From JAZUCT01 sp045639255 (GTDB lineage Bacteria > Bacillota > Clostridia > Christensenellales > UBA1242): a stretch of 20,728 nt of DNA. Below are positions 1 through 6,269 of the stretch, one piece after another. The notes under the pieces are model-generated. The model worked only from the letters and a program-made list of their open reading frames with translations, had not been told where the DNA came from and did no database searches. The stretch covers positions 1 through 20,728 of the forward strand of contig JAZUCT010000040.1 of assembly GCA_045639255.1 (NCBI GenBank), written 5' to 3'. Every line of letters starts with the position of its first letter. The first letter of the stretch is position 1. The translations under genes were made by a program, and so were the position numbers.

Positions 1-205
1 TAATTTTTTTTATTTTTTCTGGATTTTTAACAAATTTGATAAAACCGTTATCAATTTTTAGTGACTGCACATAAATTGGAACAAAAAATAAAGAAATATA
101 TAACTCGCCAACATTTCTTAAAACATTAAAACTAAATTTAATTTTTAAAGTTAATGGTAACACTAAAACAAAAAAAATAACCAATATAACAATTTCCCAT
201 TGCAT
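1..205 (-). CDS. DUF2953-like membrane protein, N-terminal part (cut by window edge)
   Basis: An open frame starts with ATG at 205 and runs off the left edge, giving 68 visible codons. The product begins with a hydrophobic segment (about residues 4-22) and continues with short beta-like stretches rich in Ile, Phe and Lys. This fits the start of DUF2953 (YtfI-type) proteins, which commonly follow scpB in Clostridia and usually precede the sporulation gene ytfJ/gerW. The gene lies 30 bp after the scpB stop on the same strand, so it is probably the fourth gene of that operon. The ribosome binding site is weak (AAAGAAAA). Function is unknown. The family assignment rests on context and general character, because only about a third of the expected length is visible. 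Confidence 0.55.
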   Translation of the reverse strand, partial: MQWEIVILVIFFVLVLPLTLKIKFSFNVLRNVGELYISLFFVPIYVQSLKIDNGFIKFVKNPEKIKKI

Positions 206-235
206 ATTAATTATTTTCTTTAAAATATTTATTTT

Positions 236-886
236 TTATTCATTAACAATTGTTTGAATATTTTCTTCGCCTTGCAAGAAATCAGGTAACTCTTCTTCGC
301 CAGCCGAGTCTTCATTTTCTTCTTGTTCATTTAATCCAAAAGTATAAAGGCTTACATTATTTTCTATAACTTCAATTCTTTCAAGAAGTTGATCATAGTC
401 TGGTAGATCTTCAAGTGAGTTAAGGTTAAATCGCTTTAAAAATTCATCTGTTGTTCCAAATAGCAAAGGCTTACCAACAGCATCTTTTCTTCCAACAACA
501 TCAATAATTTTATGTTCCATTAAAACTTGAATTGCATAATCTGAATTAACACCCCTTATTTGTTCAATTTCAAGTCTTGTTATTGGTTGTTTATATGCAA
601 TAATAGCAACTGTTTCAAGGGTTGCTTTTGAAAGTGCTTTTTCTTTAACCGGATTTAAAAGTGTTTCAACCGTTGTTGAATATTCTGGATTTGAAGCAAA
701 TTGAATTTTATCTTTATATTGAATAAGCCTTATTCCACATTCGCCAGAATATTTATTTTTTAAGTTTTCAATTGCTTTTTCAAGTTCTTTTAAGGTTATA
801 TTTAATGATTCTGCAATATAGTTTTTTTCAAGTCCATTGCCAGAAACAAACAATATTGCCTCCAATTCGTTAAGCAGTTTGTTCAT
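236..886 (-). CDS. scpB: Segregation and condensation protein B (ScpB)
   Basis: Encodes 216 residues. ScpB dimers bind the ScpA kleisin and modulate the SMC condensin that organises and segregates the chromosome. The N-terminus carries the family pattern LEAILFVSG followed by two winged-helix domains (roughly residues 5-80 and 90-165). A Leu-Pro-Asp element follows at the end of the second domain, and the tail is acidic and probably disordered. The start at 886 is preferred over an in-frame upstream ATG at 922 because AGAGGAG (894-900) lies 7 nt ahead of it and the upstream extension is not family-like. The gene overlaps the end of scpA by 17 bp, which implies translational coupling. Length is normal for the family. 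Confidence 0.95.
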   Translation of the reverse strand: MNKLLNELEAILFVSGNGLEKNYIAESLNITLKELEKAIENLKNKYSGECGIRLIQYKDKIQFASNPEYSTTVETLLNPVKEKALSKATLETVAIIAYKQPITRLEIEQIRGVNSDYAIQVLMEHKIIDVVGRKDAVGKPLLFGTTDEFLKRFNLNSLEDLPDYDQLLERIEVIENNVSLYTFGLNEQEENEDSAGEEELPDFLQGEENIQTIVNE

Positions 887-1640
887 TTGTGTTCTCCTCT
901 GCAAAATTAATAACAATTTCACTGTAGCTACTTTCTTGCGACACTCTTATTTGTTGCAATTTCAGAAGTTCCAAAAGTGCCATAAAACAAGTTATAACTT
1001 CAATTTTTGAATAATCAGAATCAAATAATTCAGTAAAAACAACTTTTTTTCTTTGCCTTACAACTTCTTTTATTTCATTAATTTTATCATCAACAGTGAA
1101 TCTATCTTTTTGAATTGTTTTATGCTCGACCTTAGCTTCTTTAATTTCAATTCTTTGCATCATTTTTGTAAATGCATCAAGTAATGCATCTAAGGTCATT
1201 TGCTTTAAAACATACCTATAATCGCCAACACTTTCGTCTGGTGCTTTATAGTATTTATTAACATCTTCAATTTCTTTAAGTTTCGCACTGGCATCTTGAA
1301 GAAGTTGATATTCTTCAAGGCGAAGTTTTAATAAAACTTCTTCTGGGATTTCAGGTTCATCAGTTTCTTCTTCATCGCGAGGAAGAAGTGATTTTGATTT
1401 AATTTCAACCAACGTTGCTGCAATATTTATAAATCCACATGCTTCAATCATATCTATGTTCGACATATCTGCAATCACTTCAAGATATTGTGATGTTATT
1501 TCTGCAAGTTTTACAGTTTTAATATCTAACTTAGCATCTTTAATTAATTTTAATAATAAATCTAACGGCCCTTCGAAATTTTCAAGTTTAAATTTTCTTG
1601 CAGGCGTTAAATCTTCTTCCATAAATTCTTCTTTTGCCAT
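870..1640 (-). CDS. scpA: Segregation and condensation protein A (ScpA, kleisin)
   Basis: Encodes 256 residues. ScpA bridges the two SMC heads and recruits ScpB in the bacterial condensin. The N-terminal kleisin signature FEGPLDLLLKLI lies at about residues 22-33, and a charged middle region and a C-terminal winged-helix-like segment follow. The chosen start at 1640 overlaps the stop codon of the upstream M50 peptidase gene by one base (TAATG), with GGGGGA just ahead. An in-frame ATG at 1664 has no ribosome binding site and adds residues not typical of the family. The 3' end overlaps scpB by 17 bp. The chain M50-scpA-scpB is therefore tightly coupled and is expected to give balanced production of the two condensin subunits. 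Confidence 0.94.
   Translation of the reverse strand: MAKEEFMEEDLTPARKFKLENFEGPLDLLLKLIKDAKLDIKTVKLAEITSQYLEVIADMSNIDMIEACGFINIAATLVEIKSKSLLPRDEEETDEPEIPEEVLLKLRLEEYQLLQDASAKLKEIEDVNKYYKAPDESVGDYRYVLKQMTLDALLDAFTKMMQRIEIKEAKVEHKTIQKDRFTVDDKINEIKEVVRQRKKVVFTELFDSDYSKIEVITCFMALLELLKLQQIRVSQESSYSEIVINFAEENTNEQTA
894..900 (-). promoter_or_regulatory. Shine-Dalgarno of scpB, deciding its start
   Basis: AGAGGAG read on the minus strand sits 7 nt before the ATG at 886, inside the end of scpA. It supports the internal start of scpB over the longer in-frame reading that begins at 922. Confidence 0.8.
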
Positions 1641-2302
1641 TAAATCCCCCAAACCATTGCCCAAAAATTAATTAATGCATTAAATATATTTGATGTTATA
1701 AATGAAAAAACACCAAGCCTTGAAAGTGCAATTATAACAATGATTAAAATAATTTGACCATATCGATGCATAAAGTTAACAAACTTATTGCCATATGGCA
1801 ACATTGCACTTATGATGTTAAATCCATCTAATGGATAAATTGGAAGTAAATTAAAAACCATAAGTGAAATGTTAATGCTTGAACTAAATGAAAATAAATA
1901 TTTTAAAAATGTGCTTGCTAAATTTGAACTGTTAAAAAATTTAAAGGTTACAACATATAAGCAAACAGAAAAGAAAGCAATAATAAAATTCATAACAACA
2001 CCCGCAACAGAAGTTGTTATAAGTCCCTTTTTATAATTTCTGAATCTTGCAGGATTAATTGGAACAGGTTTTGCCCATCCAAAACCAACAAAAAGAAAAC
2101 ATAATGCACCAAGTGGATCAATGTGTTTAAGTGGATTAAGAGTTAACCTGCCAAGCAATTTTGCAGTATCATCACCATTCCAATAAGCAACATATCCATG
2201 TGCGCATTCGTGCATTATGATAGCAAAAAGCACTGCAATAATATAAGCAATTATTACAATTAATAATGTAGACCCTGAAAAACTACCTAAAAAATCTAGC
2301 AT
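1640..2302 (-). CDS. Site-2 protease family (M50) membrane metallopeptidase
   Basis: Encodes 220 residues, almost all hydrophobic, with about five or six predicted membrane segments. The zinc-binding motif HECAH is at residues 31-35 within the first transmembrane region. The second metal and structural motif, NLLPIYPLDG (the N-x2-P-x2-P-LDG type), is at 151-160. This is the compact YwhC-like group of M50 proteases, often found next to scpA in Clostridia. Its substrate is unknown. It lacks features expected of SpoIVFB (no CBS domain, and it is not paired with a spoIVFA), so I do not call it that. It has a consensus promoter at 2324-2352 and an AAAGGGG ribosome site. Its stop shares a base with the scpA start. 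Confidence 0.9.
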   Translation of the reverse strand: MLDFLGSFSGSTLLIVIIAYIIAVLFAIIMHECAHGYVAYWNGDDTAKLLGRLTLNPLKHIDPLGALCFLFVGFGWAKPVPINPARFRNYKKGLITTSVAGVVMNFIIAFFSVCLYVVTFKFFNSSNLASTFLKYLFSFSSSINISLMVFNLLPIYPLDGFNIISAMLPYGNKFVNFMHRYGQIILIIVIIALSRLGVFSFITSNIFNALINFWAMVWGI

Positions 2303-2323
2303 AATACCCCTTTCTTAATAAGT

Positions 2324-2352
2324 ATTATACTAGATTTATTATATTTTATCAA
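2324..2352 (-). promoter_or_regulatory. Sigma-A type promoter of the M50-scpA-scpB operon
   Basis: On the minus strand TTGATA (2347-2352) and TATAAT (2324-2329) are separated by exactly 17 bp, 22 bp ahead of the M50 ATG. It falls in the 57 bp gap behind the carboxypeptidase gene, so this operon can be transcribed independently of the sporulation genes upstream. Confidence 0.75.
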
Positions 2353-2359
2353 GTTCTTT

Positions 2360-3463
2360 TTAACTTTGAACAATTCTTTTTATGTTGGTAAAAATTGAGA
2401 TTCTTTCAACTTTATTTTTTGCAATTAAATTAACTCTTTTAATAATTTTATTATTAAAAATAACCAAACTTTCACCAACTATATCGCCATTTTTTATGGG
2501 AAATTTATTGAATGAATAAAAGTTTTCAATAACATTAAACGGACATTTTTCGCCTTTTTTAATAAGCACAGAAAAATCTGTTTCATTGGCATAACACATA
2601 TCATTTTCTGCAAGTTGAAATTTTTTATTTTTAACATTGCAAGAAACAATTATTTCTTTATTATATTCACTTATTGCATTGTTGATTGAATTTTTAACTT
2701 TACTGAACCTTTGTTCACTTGTTTCGTTACCAAAGGTTATAAAAATAAACTTATTTTCATCATTAAAATTACAACCACAAAAACAATTCTGAGCTTCAAT
2801 TGTGTAGCCCGTTTTTCCAATTATCCCAATCGGAATTAACTTATTTGTGCTGAACAACGTTTTAACTTTTTCACCATTGTTAAATTCCATTTTATCTGTT
2901 TTTAATATGTTCACAATTTCATCAATTTTTAATATTTCATGAAATAAAAGATATTGGTCATATGCCGTGCTATGCTGATTTGGTGTTGATAATCCACTTG
3001 CGTTTGTATAATTTGTGCTTTTCATTCCAATTTGTGTTGCTGTGATGTTCATTAATTCACTGAATGCTTTTTCACTGCCACTTATATGTTCAGCAATTGC
3101 AATTGCACAATCATTTGCAGATTTAATAAGCATTGCTTTAAAAATATCCTGCAAACTGTAACAATTATCTTCAATTAAATATGCTTTGCTTGGCTCTGCT
3201 TCACTTGCTGTTTTTGAAACAAAAACTTTATCGTTAAACGAGATTTCACCTTTTGAAATTTTATTATAACATATGTAAGCGGTCATAAGTTTAGTTAAAC
3301 TTGCAATTGGAACTTTTTTATACATATTGTTATGCTCTAAAATTTGAACACATTCTGCATTGCCAAGAAGATATATTTCATCATTATCAGCATATACATT
3401 TTGCTGTGTTTTTAATGAAACTATTAAACATACTGCAATAAAAAAACAAAATAACTTTTTCAT
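2360..3463 (-). CDS. dacF: D-alanyl-D-alanine carboxypeptidase (DacA/DacF family, peptidase S11)
   Basis: Encodes 367 residues from the ATG at 3463. The enzyme trims the terminal D-Ala of peptidoglycan pentapeptides outside the membrane. An export signal (MKK, a hydrophobic core, then an Ala-containing cleavage region near residue 25) starts the protein. The three penicillin-fold motifs are present: SLTK (Ser55-Lys58), SAN (115-117) and KTG (217-219). The C-terminal third matches the beta-rich PBP5-type C-terminal region. A TTG at 3499 would add 12 polar residues and overlap the upstream gene. Neither start has a good ribosome binding site, so the start is uncertain. Its position after a spoIIM-like gene and spo0A suggests the sporulation carboxypeptidase DacF, but a vegetative DacA role cannot be excluded. 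Confidence 0.88.
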   Translation of the reverse strand: MKKLFCFFIAVCLIVSLKTQQNVYADNDEIYLLGNAECVQILEHNNMYKKVPIASLTKLMTAYICYNKISKGEISFNDKVFVSKTASEAEPSKAYLIEDNCYSLQDIFKAMLIKSANDCAIAIAEHISGSEKAFSELMNITATQIGMKSTNYTNASGLSTPNQHSTAYDQYLLFHEILKIDEIVNILKTDKMEFNNGEKVKTLFSTNKLIPIGIIGKTGYTIEAQNCFCGCNFNDENKFIFITFGNETSEQRFSKVKNSINNAISEYNKEIIVSCNVKNKKFQLAENDMCYANETDFSVLIKKGEKCPFNVIENFYSFNKFPIKNGDIVGESLVIFNNKIIKRVNLIAKNKVERISIFTNIKRIVQS

Positions 3464-3491
3464 ATTGTTATTTTGTTTTTTTGAAAAATTA

Positions 3492-4109
3492 TTATTCAAT
3501 AATAATAAAAATATTATTAAAAATTGGCAGCAATGCTGCTTGAAGAAATATTGATAAAAATAATATTAAACATAACACCATATAAATATCTTTCTTAGAA
3601 CAAATTGCACCATATTTTGTATATTCTTGAACTTTCTTGATAAAAACACAGTTTATTAAAAGTAAACTTAACATGGAAATAAGCAATAATGGAATATAAA
3701 TTAAAATTGTAAATATAATTCCACGCATTGAAAATATTGAAAATATTATGCCAATATCAATTCCAACTAAATAAGCGTTAATAACGATAACTATTGCATT
3801 AAAAATTATAAGAAATTTATTTTGTGCTGTGATAAAGGAAATAAATAATAAACACATAAACCAAAATATGCGATTAAATAAACATTTCCAAAAAGTTAAG
3901 TTTCCATCGGTTAAATTTATAAGAACCTTATCAAAGAAATCGCTTTCGCTAAGACCACCATCATATTTATTCACTGAAAAAATTCCTGTGAATAAACTTA
4001 TTAAAGTTAGTGTTAAAAATATTAACAATGTTATGCCATAACATTTAAAAAAACCTTGAATATAAGATTTAAAAATATATTTTCGCCTTAAAACAGCAGA
4101 TGATTTCAT
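3492..4109 (-). CDS. SpoIIM-like integral membrane protein
   Basis: Encodes 205 residues with about five membrane segments (near 22-44, 80-96, 98-125, 128-155 and 174-197). SpoIIM works with SpoIID and SpoIIP in peptidoglycan remodelling during engulfment of the forespore. Length and topology fit that family. The stretch around residues 113-140 (a Gly-x-x-x-Gly turn, then a short loop with Arg-Gly, then a helix containing Pro) resembles the family core, and a late helix ends in a Pro. Context also fits: in Clostridia spoIIM lies between spo0A and dacF. Overall similarity is weak by eye, so another uncharacterised membrane protein remains possible. The ribosome site is poor (AAAG), and a TATAAT lies only a few bases before the ATG, hinting at a very short leader. 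Confidence 0.5.
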   Translation of the reverse strand: MKSSAVLRRKYIFKSYIQGFFKCYGITLLIFLTLTLISLFTGIFSVNKYDGGLSESDFFDKVLINLTDGNLTFWKCLFNRIFWFMCLLFISFITAQNKFLIIFNAIVIVINAYLVGIDIGIIFSIFSMRGIIFTILIYIPLLLISMLSLLLINCVFIKKVQEYTKYGAICSKKDIYMVLCLILFLSIFLQAALLPIFNNIFIIIE

Positions 4110-4146
4110 ACTTTATTATATTAAAATAAGTTTCTTGATATGCTTA

Positions 4147-4890
4147 TTATGAATTTAACATGCAATAACATAGCGTTTTTTCAACCAAAGCTGAAATTAA
4201 TTGAAGATTGGTTGGTGCTTTTTTATTGTTATAATCTCCAAAATAATCATAAAGATTTTCTTTTTTTGAAAATTTCCAAATATGATGAACAACTGTTCTT
4301 ACATCTCTTTCAACACTGCAAGGCGAAACATTGTTTCTTGCAGCAATTGCAGGATATATTAACTTTGTTAATTTAAAATGAACACCATCATTTATACAAA
4401 GAAATTTAACAATATCTTTAAGGTATTTATAACCCTTATGACTTTTATTAACAGAAAGTGGTTTTAAACTTTCAAGCAAATAATTATTAATTGTTGCTTC
4501 TGAAAATCGCTTAACTTTATTGCTTAAAATGGAAAACCTTATTTGATGAAAATTATCAATAAACTTCTTTTCAAAATCAAGTTCATTTACAAATAACACA
4601 TAATTATCATGTTCAAATTCAATTTTTTCTTTGCCTATCACAACAATATTTGGAACAAAATAAAATCCATTTTTACAAAAATTAAAAATAAATTCCATGG
4701 TGCAATAATCACTTGTTAAATCGAAAAATATAATTTCTGGTTTGATTTGAAAATTATGCATTATAAGTTCTGTTGATGTTTGGCAGTTAATTACATTAAC
4801 ACCCATTTCCCAAGCAATTTTTTTAACTTTATATGCAAGCTCGATGTTTGAATTAGAAAAAAATAATGCATTTGCGTGAATCTTGCTCAT
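4147..4890 (-). CDS. spo0A: Spo0A-type sporulation regulator with a degenerate receiver domain
   Basis: Encodes 247 residues. The C-terminal part (about 135-247) matches the Spo0A effector domain throughout. It has the KGYKYLKDIV start, the Leu-Thr-Lys-Leu-Ile-Tyr-Pro-x-Ile-Ala segment, the recognition-helix region SVERDVRTV, and the late APTN motif. The N-terminal part (1-120) has the length and beta-alpha rhythm of a response-regulator receiver, and Asp57 in FFDL sits where the phosphoacceptor belongs. However, the acidic pair expected near residues 10-11 is Phe-Phe, the usual Thr/Ser is not evident around 84-86, and the conserved Lys near 102 is Asn. The location after argR-recN-spoIVB is the canonical spo0A place. 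A strong AAAGGAG site precedes the ATG. Phosphorylation-based control as in Bacillus is doubtful. Confidence 0.85.
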   Translation of the reverse strand: MSKIHANALFFSNSNIELAYKVKKIAWEMGVNVINCQTSTELIMHNFQIKPEIIFFDLTSDYCTMEFIFNFCKNGFYFVPNIVVIGKEKIEFEHDNYVLFVNELDFEKKFIDNFHQIRFSILSNKVKRFSEATINNYLLESLKPLSVNKSHKGYKYLKDIVKFLCINDGVHFKLTKLIYPAIAARNNVSPCSVERDVRTVVHHIWKFSKKENLYDYFGDYNNKKAPTNLQLISALVEKTLCYCMLNS

Positions 4891-4910
4891 AGACTTTTCT
4901 CCTTTGATTT

Positions 4911-4939
4911 ATTATATAATAACAAATTTTTTGTGAAAA
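4911..4939 (-). promoter_or_regulatory. Candidate promoter of spo0A
   Basis: TATAAT at 4911-4916 on the minus strand, with TTTTCA (4934-4939, 4 of 6 matches to the -35 consensus) 17 bp upstream. It lies in the 103 bp gap after spoIVB, 20 bp ahead of the start codon. The remainder of this gap is AT-rich with a short tandem repeat of TTTCAAATTA (about 4969-4980). No convincing sigma-H or 0A box was found. Confidence 0.5.
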
Positions 4940-4993
4940 ATCTACTATTTTTTACAAATTTTTCAAATTATTTCAAATTATTTTATAATTATT

Positions 4994-6214
4994 TTAATTT
5001 TGTTTTTCTAACATCCAATCAAGATATATTCCATAACCCTTTGTTGGATCATTAACAAAAACATGTGTTACAGCACCAACAATTCTTCCATCTTGAATTA
5101 TTGGACTTCCGCTCATACCTTGAACAATTCCACCAGTTATATCAAGCAACTCCCTATCAATAACTCGAATAACCATGCTTTTTTCTTTTGAATTGTTTTG
5201 GCTTGAAGTTTTAATAATTTCAACATCATATAATTTTGCACCTTGATCAGTAACTTCACATAATATTTGTGCATTACCTGGCTTTGCTGAAAATCTGCCA
5301 CCAATATTATATTCTTTTGCTTTTTTATAGATTTCAGTGTTGTTTTTGATAATTCCAATTAACCCAACATTAGTATTGGTTGTAACTGAACCTATATTGT
5401 TTTCATCATTAACAAAAATGCCTTTAACAGAACCCGCAACTCCGCGTTGACCTTTTTCAATTCCAAGCAAATTGCATTCATAAATATTTCCAGAATTTGC
5501 CGAAACAATTTCTCCGCCAGAATTTGTTACTGCATGGCCAAGTGCACCATATTTATCTTTATTTGGCAAAATGTATGTTAATGTTCCAATTCCTGTTGTT
5601 TCATCTTTTACCCATAAACCAATTCTTTGAGTTTTTGTTATTTTATCATAATAAGACTTTATCTCTGTTTCATATAAATTATTATTTCTTAAATAAGTTA
5701 TTATGTGAATATTATCACCATTCATGTTAATTAATTCATTAAATTCTTCGTTACTGCTTACTTCAACACCATTTATATGTGTTATTATATCACCAACCAT
5801 AACACCGCTTTTTAATGCTGGACTTACTTCGCCCGTTTCAGTTAAAACTGAATTAATCCCTTCAACAATAACGCCTTTATTTTTTAAATTAAAACCAACC
5901 AATTCACCACTTGCAAGCACTTGTTCATTTTCATATACCTGTGCTTTTATTTTTTTTATTGGAAATAAATCAAAAATTTTCAAAATAATTTCAATGGCAT
6001 TATCGCTTGAAGAAACATTGTTTTCACCCACTGTTTCCAAATTTATAAAATTACCAAATGTTTTGTTTTTATTTATATTAATTAAATCGTTTTGTGTTAA
6101 ATTAATAATTTCTGGAATGTTAACAATATCATAATAAGGAACATTAAAACAACAAAATGCAAATGCGCTTGATAAAAACATTGCTAACATTAATTTAAAA
6201 GCTTTCTTTTGCAT
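4994..6214 (-). CDS. spoIVB: SpoIVB serine peptidase (PDZ protease, sigma-K checkpoint signal)
   Basis: Encodes 406 residues. In sporulating Firmicutes SpoIVB is secreted from the forespore into the intermembrane space and triggers pro-sigma-K processing. An N-terminal hydrophobic signal or anchor (about 7-24) is followed by a PDZ domain (about 98-185, with GDIITHINGVEV near its end) and the S55 peptidase domain. Catalytic candidates are His227 in GALGH, Asp358 in LDITGG, and the Ser in GMSGSP (368 by the GxSG pattern). The C-terminal VTHVFVNDP block is also typical. The start at 6214 is chosen because AAGGTGG precedes it. An in-frame GTG at 6226 lies inside that ribosome site. Length is normal. 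The gene sits between recN and spo0A, the classical order. Confidence 0.95.
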   Translation of the reverse strand: MQKKAFKLMLAMFLSSAFAFCCFNVPYYDIVNIPEIINLTQNDLININKNKTFGNFINLETVGENNVSSSDNAIEIILKIFDLFPIKKIKAQVYENEQVLASGELVGFNLKNKGVIVEGINSVLTETGEVSPALKSGVMVGDIITHINGVEVSSNEEFNELINMNGDNIHIITYLRNNNLYETEIKSYYDKITKTQRIGLWVKDETTGIGTLTYILPNKDKYGALGHAVTNSGGEIVSANSGNIYECNLLGIEKGQRGVAGSVKGIFVNDENNIGSVTTNTNVGLIGIIKNNTEIYKKAKEYNIGGRFSAKPGNAQILCEVTDQGAKLYDVEIIKTSSQNNSKEKSMVIRVIDRELLDITGGIVQGMSGSPIIQDGRIVGAVTHVFVNDPTKGYGIYLDWMLEKQN

Positions 6215-6217
6215 AAA

Positions 6218-6245
6218 AAAAACCACCTTTTAAAAGGTAGTTTTT
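6218..6245 (-). terminator. Terminator-like hairpin holding the spoIVB ribosome binding site
   Basis: Read on the minus strand, two 14-nt arms (6232-6245 and 6218-6231) are complementary with a single G-U pair, meeting at a central TTTTAAAA. The right arm contains AAGGTGG and ends in a run of eight T that directly touches the spoIVB ATG. The shape is that of an intrinsic terminator after recN, but the 3' arm is also the spoIVB Shine-Dalgarno. A TATAAT at 6260-6265 could start a short transcript that would still include the hairpin. The -35 to go with it is poor. Confidence 0.6.
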
Positions 6246-6269
6246 GAATTTGAATAAATATTATACTTG

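Noticed and set aside
887..922. Longer ScpB beginning at 922
   Set aside because: The extra 12 residues are not family-like, there is no ribosome site before 922, and AGAGGAG lies in front of the ATG at 886.
1640..2302. M50 protease as SpoIVFB, the pro-sigma-K protease triggered by SpoIVB
   Set aside because: It is in the scpAB operon, has no CBS domain and no spoIVFA neighbour, and belongs to the compact YwhC-like group by its motif spacing.
4114..4146. AATAAG...CTTATT inverted repeat after spo0A as a terminator
   Set aside because: Only 6 A/T-rich base pairs with a 12-nt loop and no clear T-run, too weak to support.
4140..4376. Plus-strand small open frame overlapping the end of spo0A
   Set aside because: Mostly antisense to the conserved Spo0A effector domain and without a ribosome site.
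4926..4942. 0A-box-like TTTTGTGAAAAA upstream of spo0A
   Set aside because: It lacks the central C of the TGTCGAA core, and similar strings occur by chance in this AT-rich DNA. The DNA-binding domain is also divergent, so the target motif is unknown.
5724..6134. Plus-strand open frame (136 codons) opposite spoIVB
   Set aside because: Antisense to the SpoIVB N-terminal and PDZ region, hydrophobic by composition only, with no Shine-Dalgarno. Treated as a shadow.
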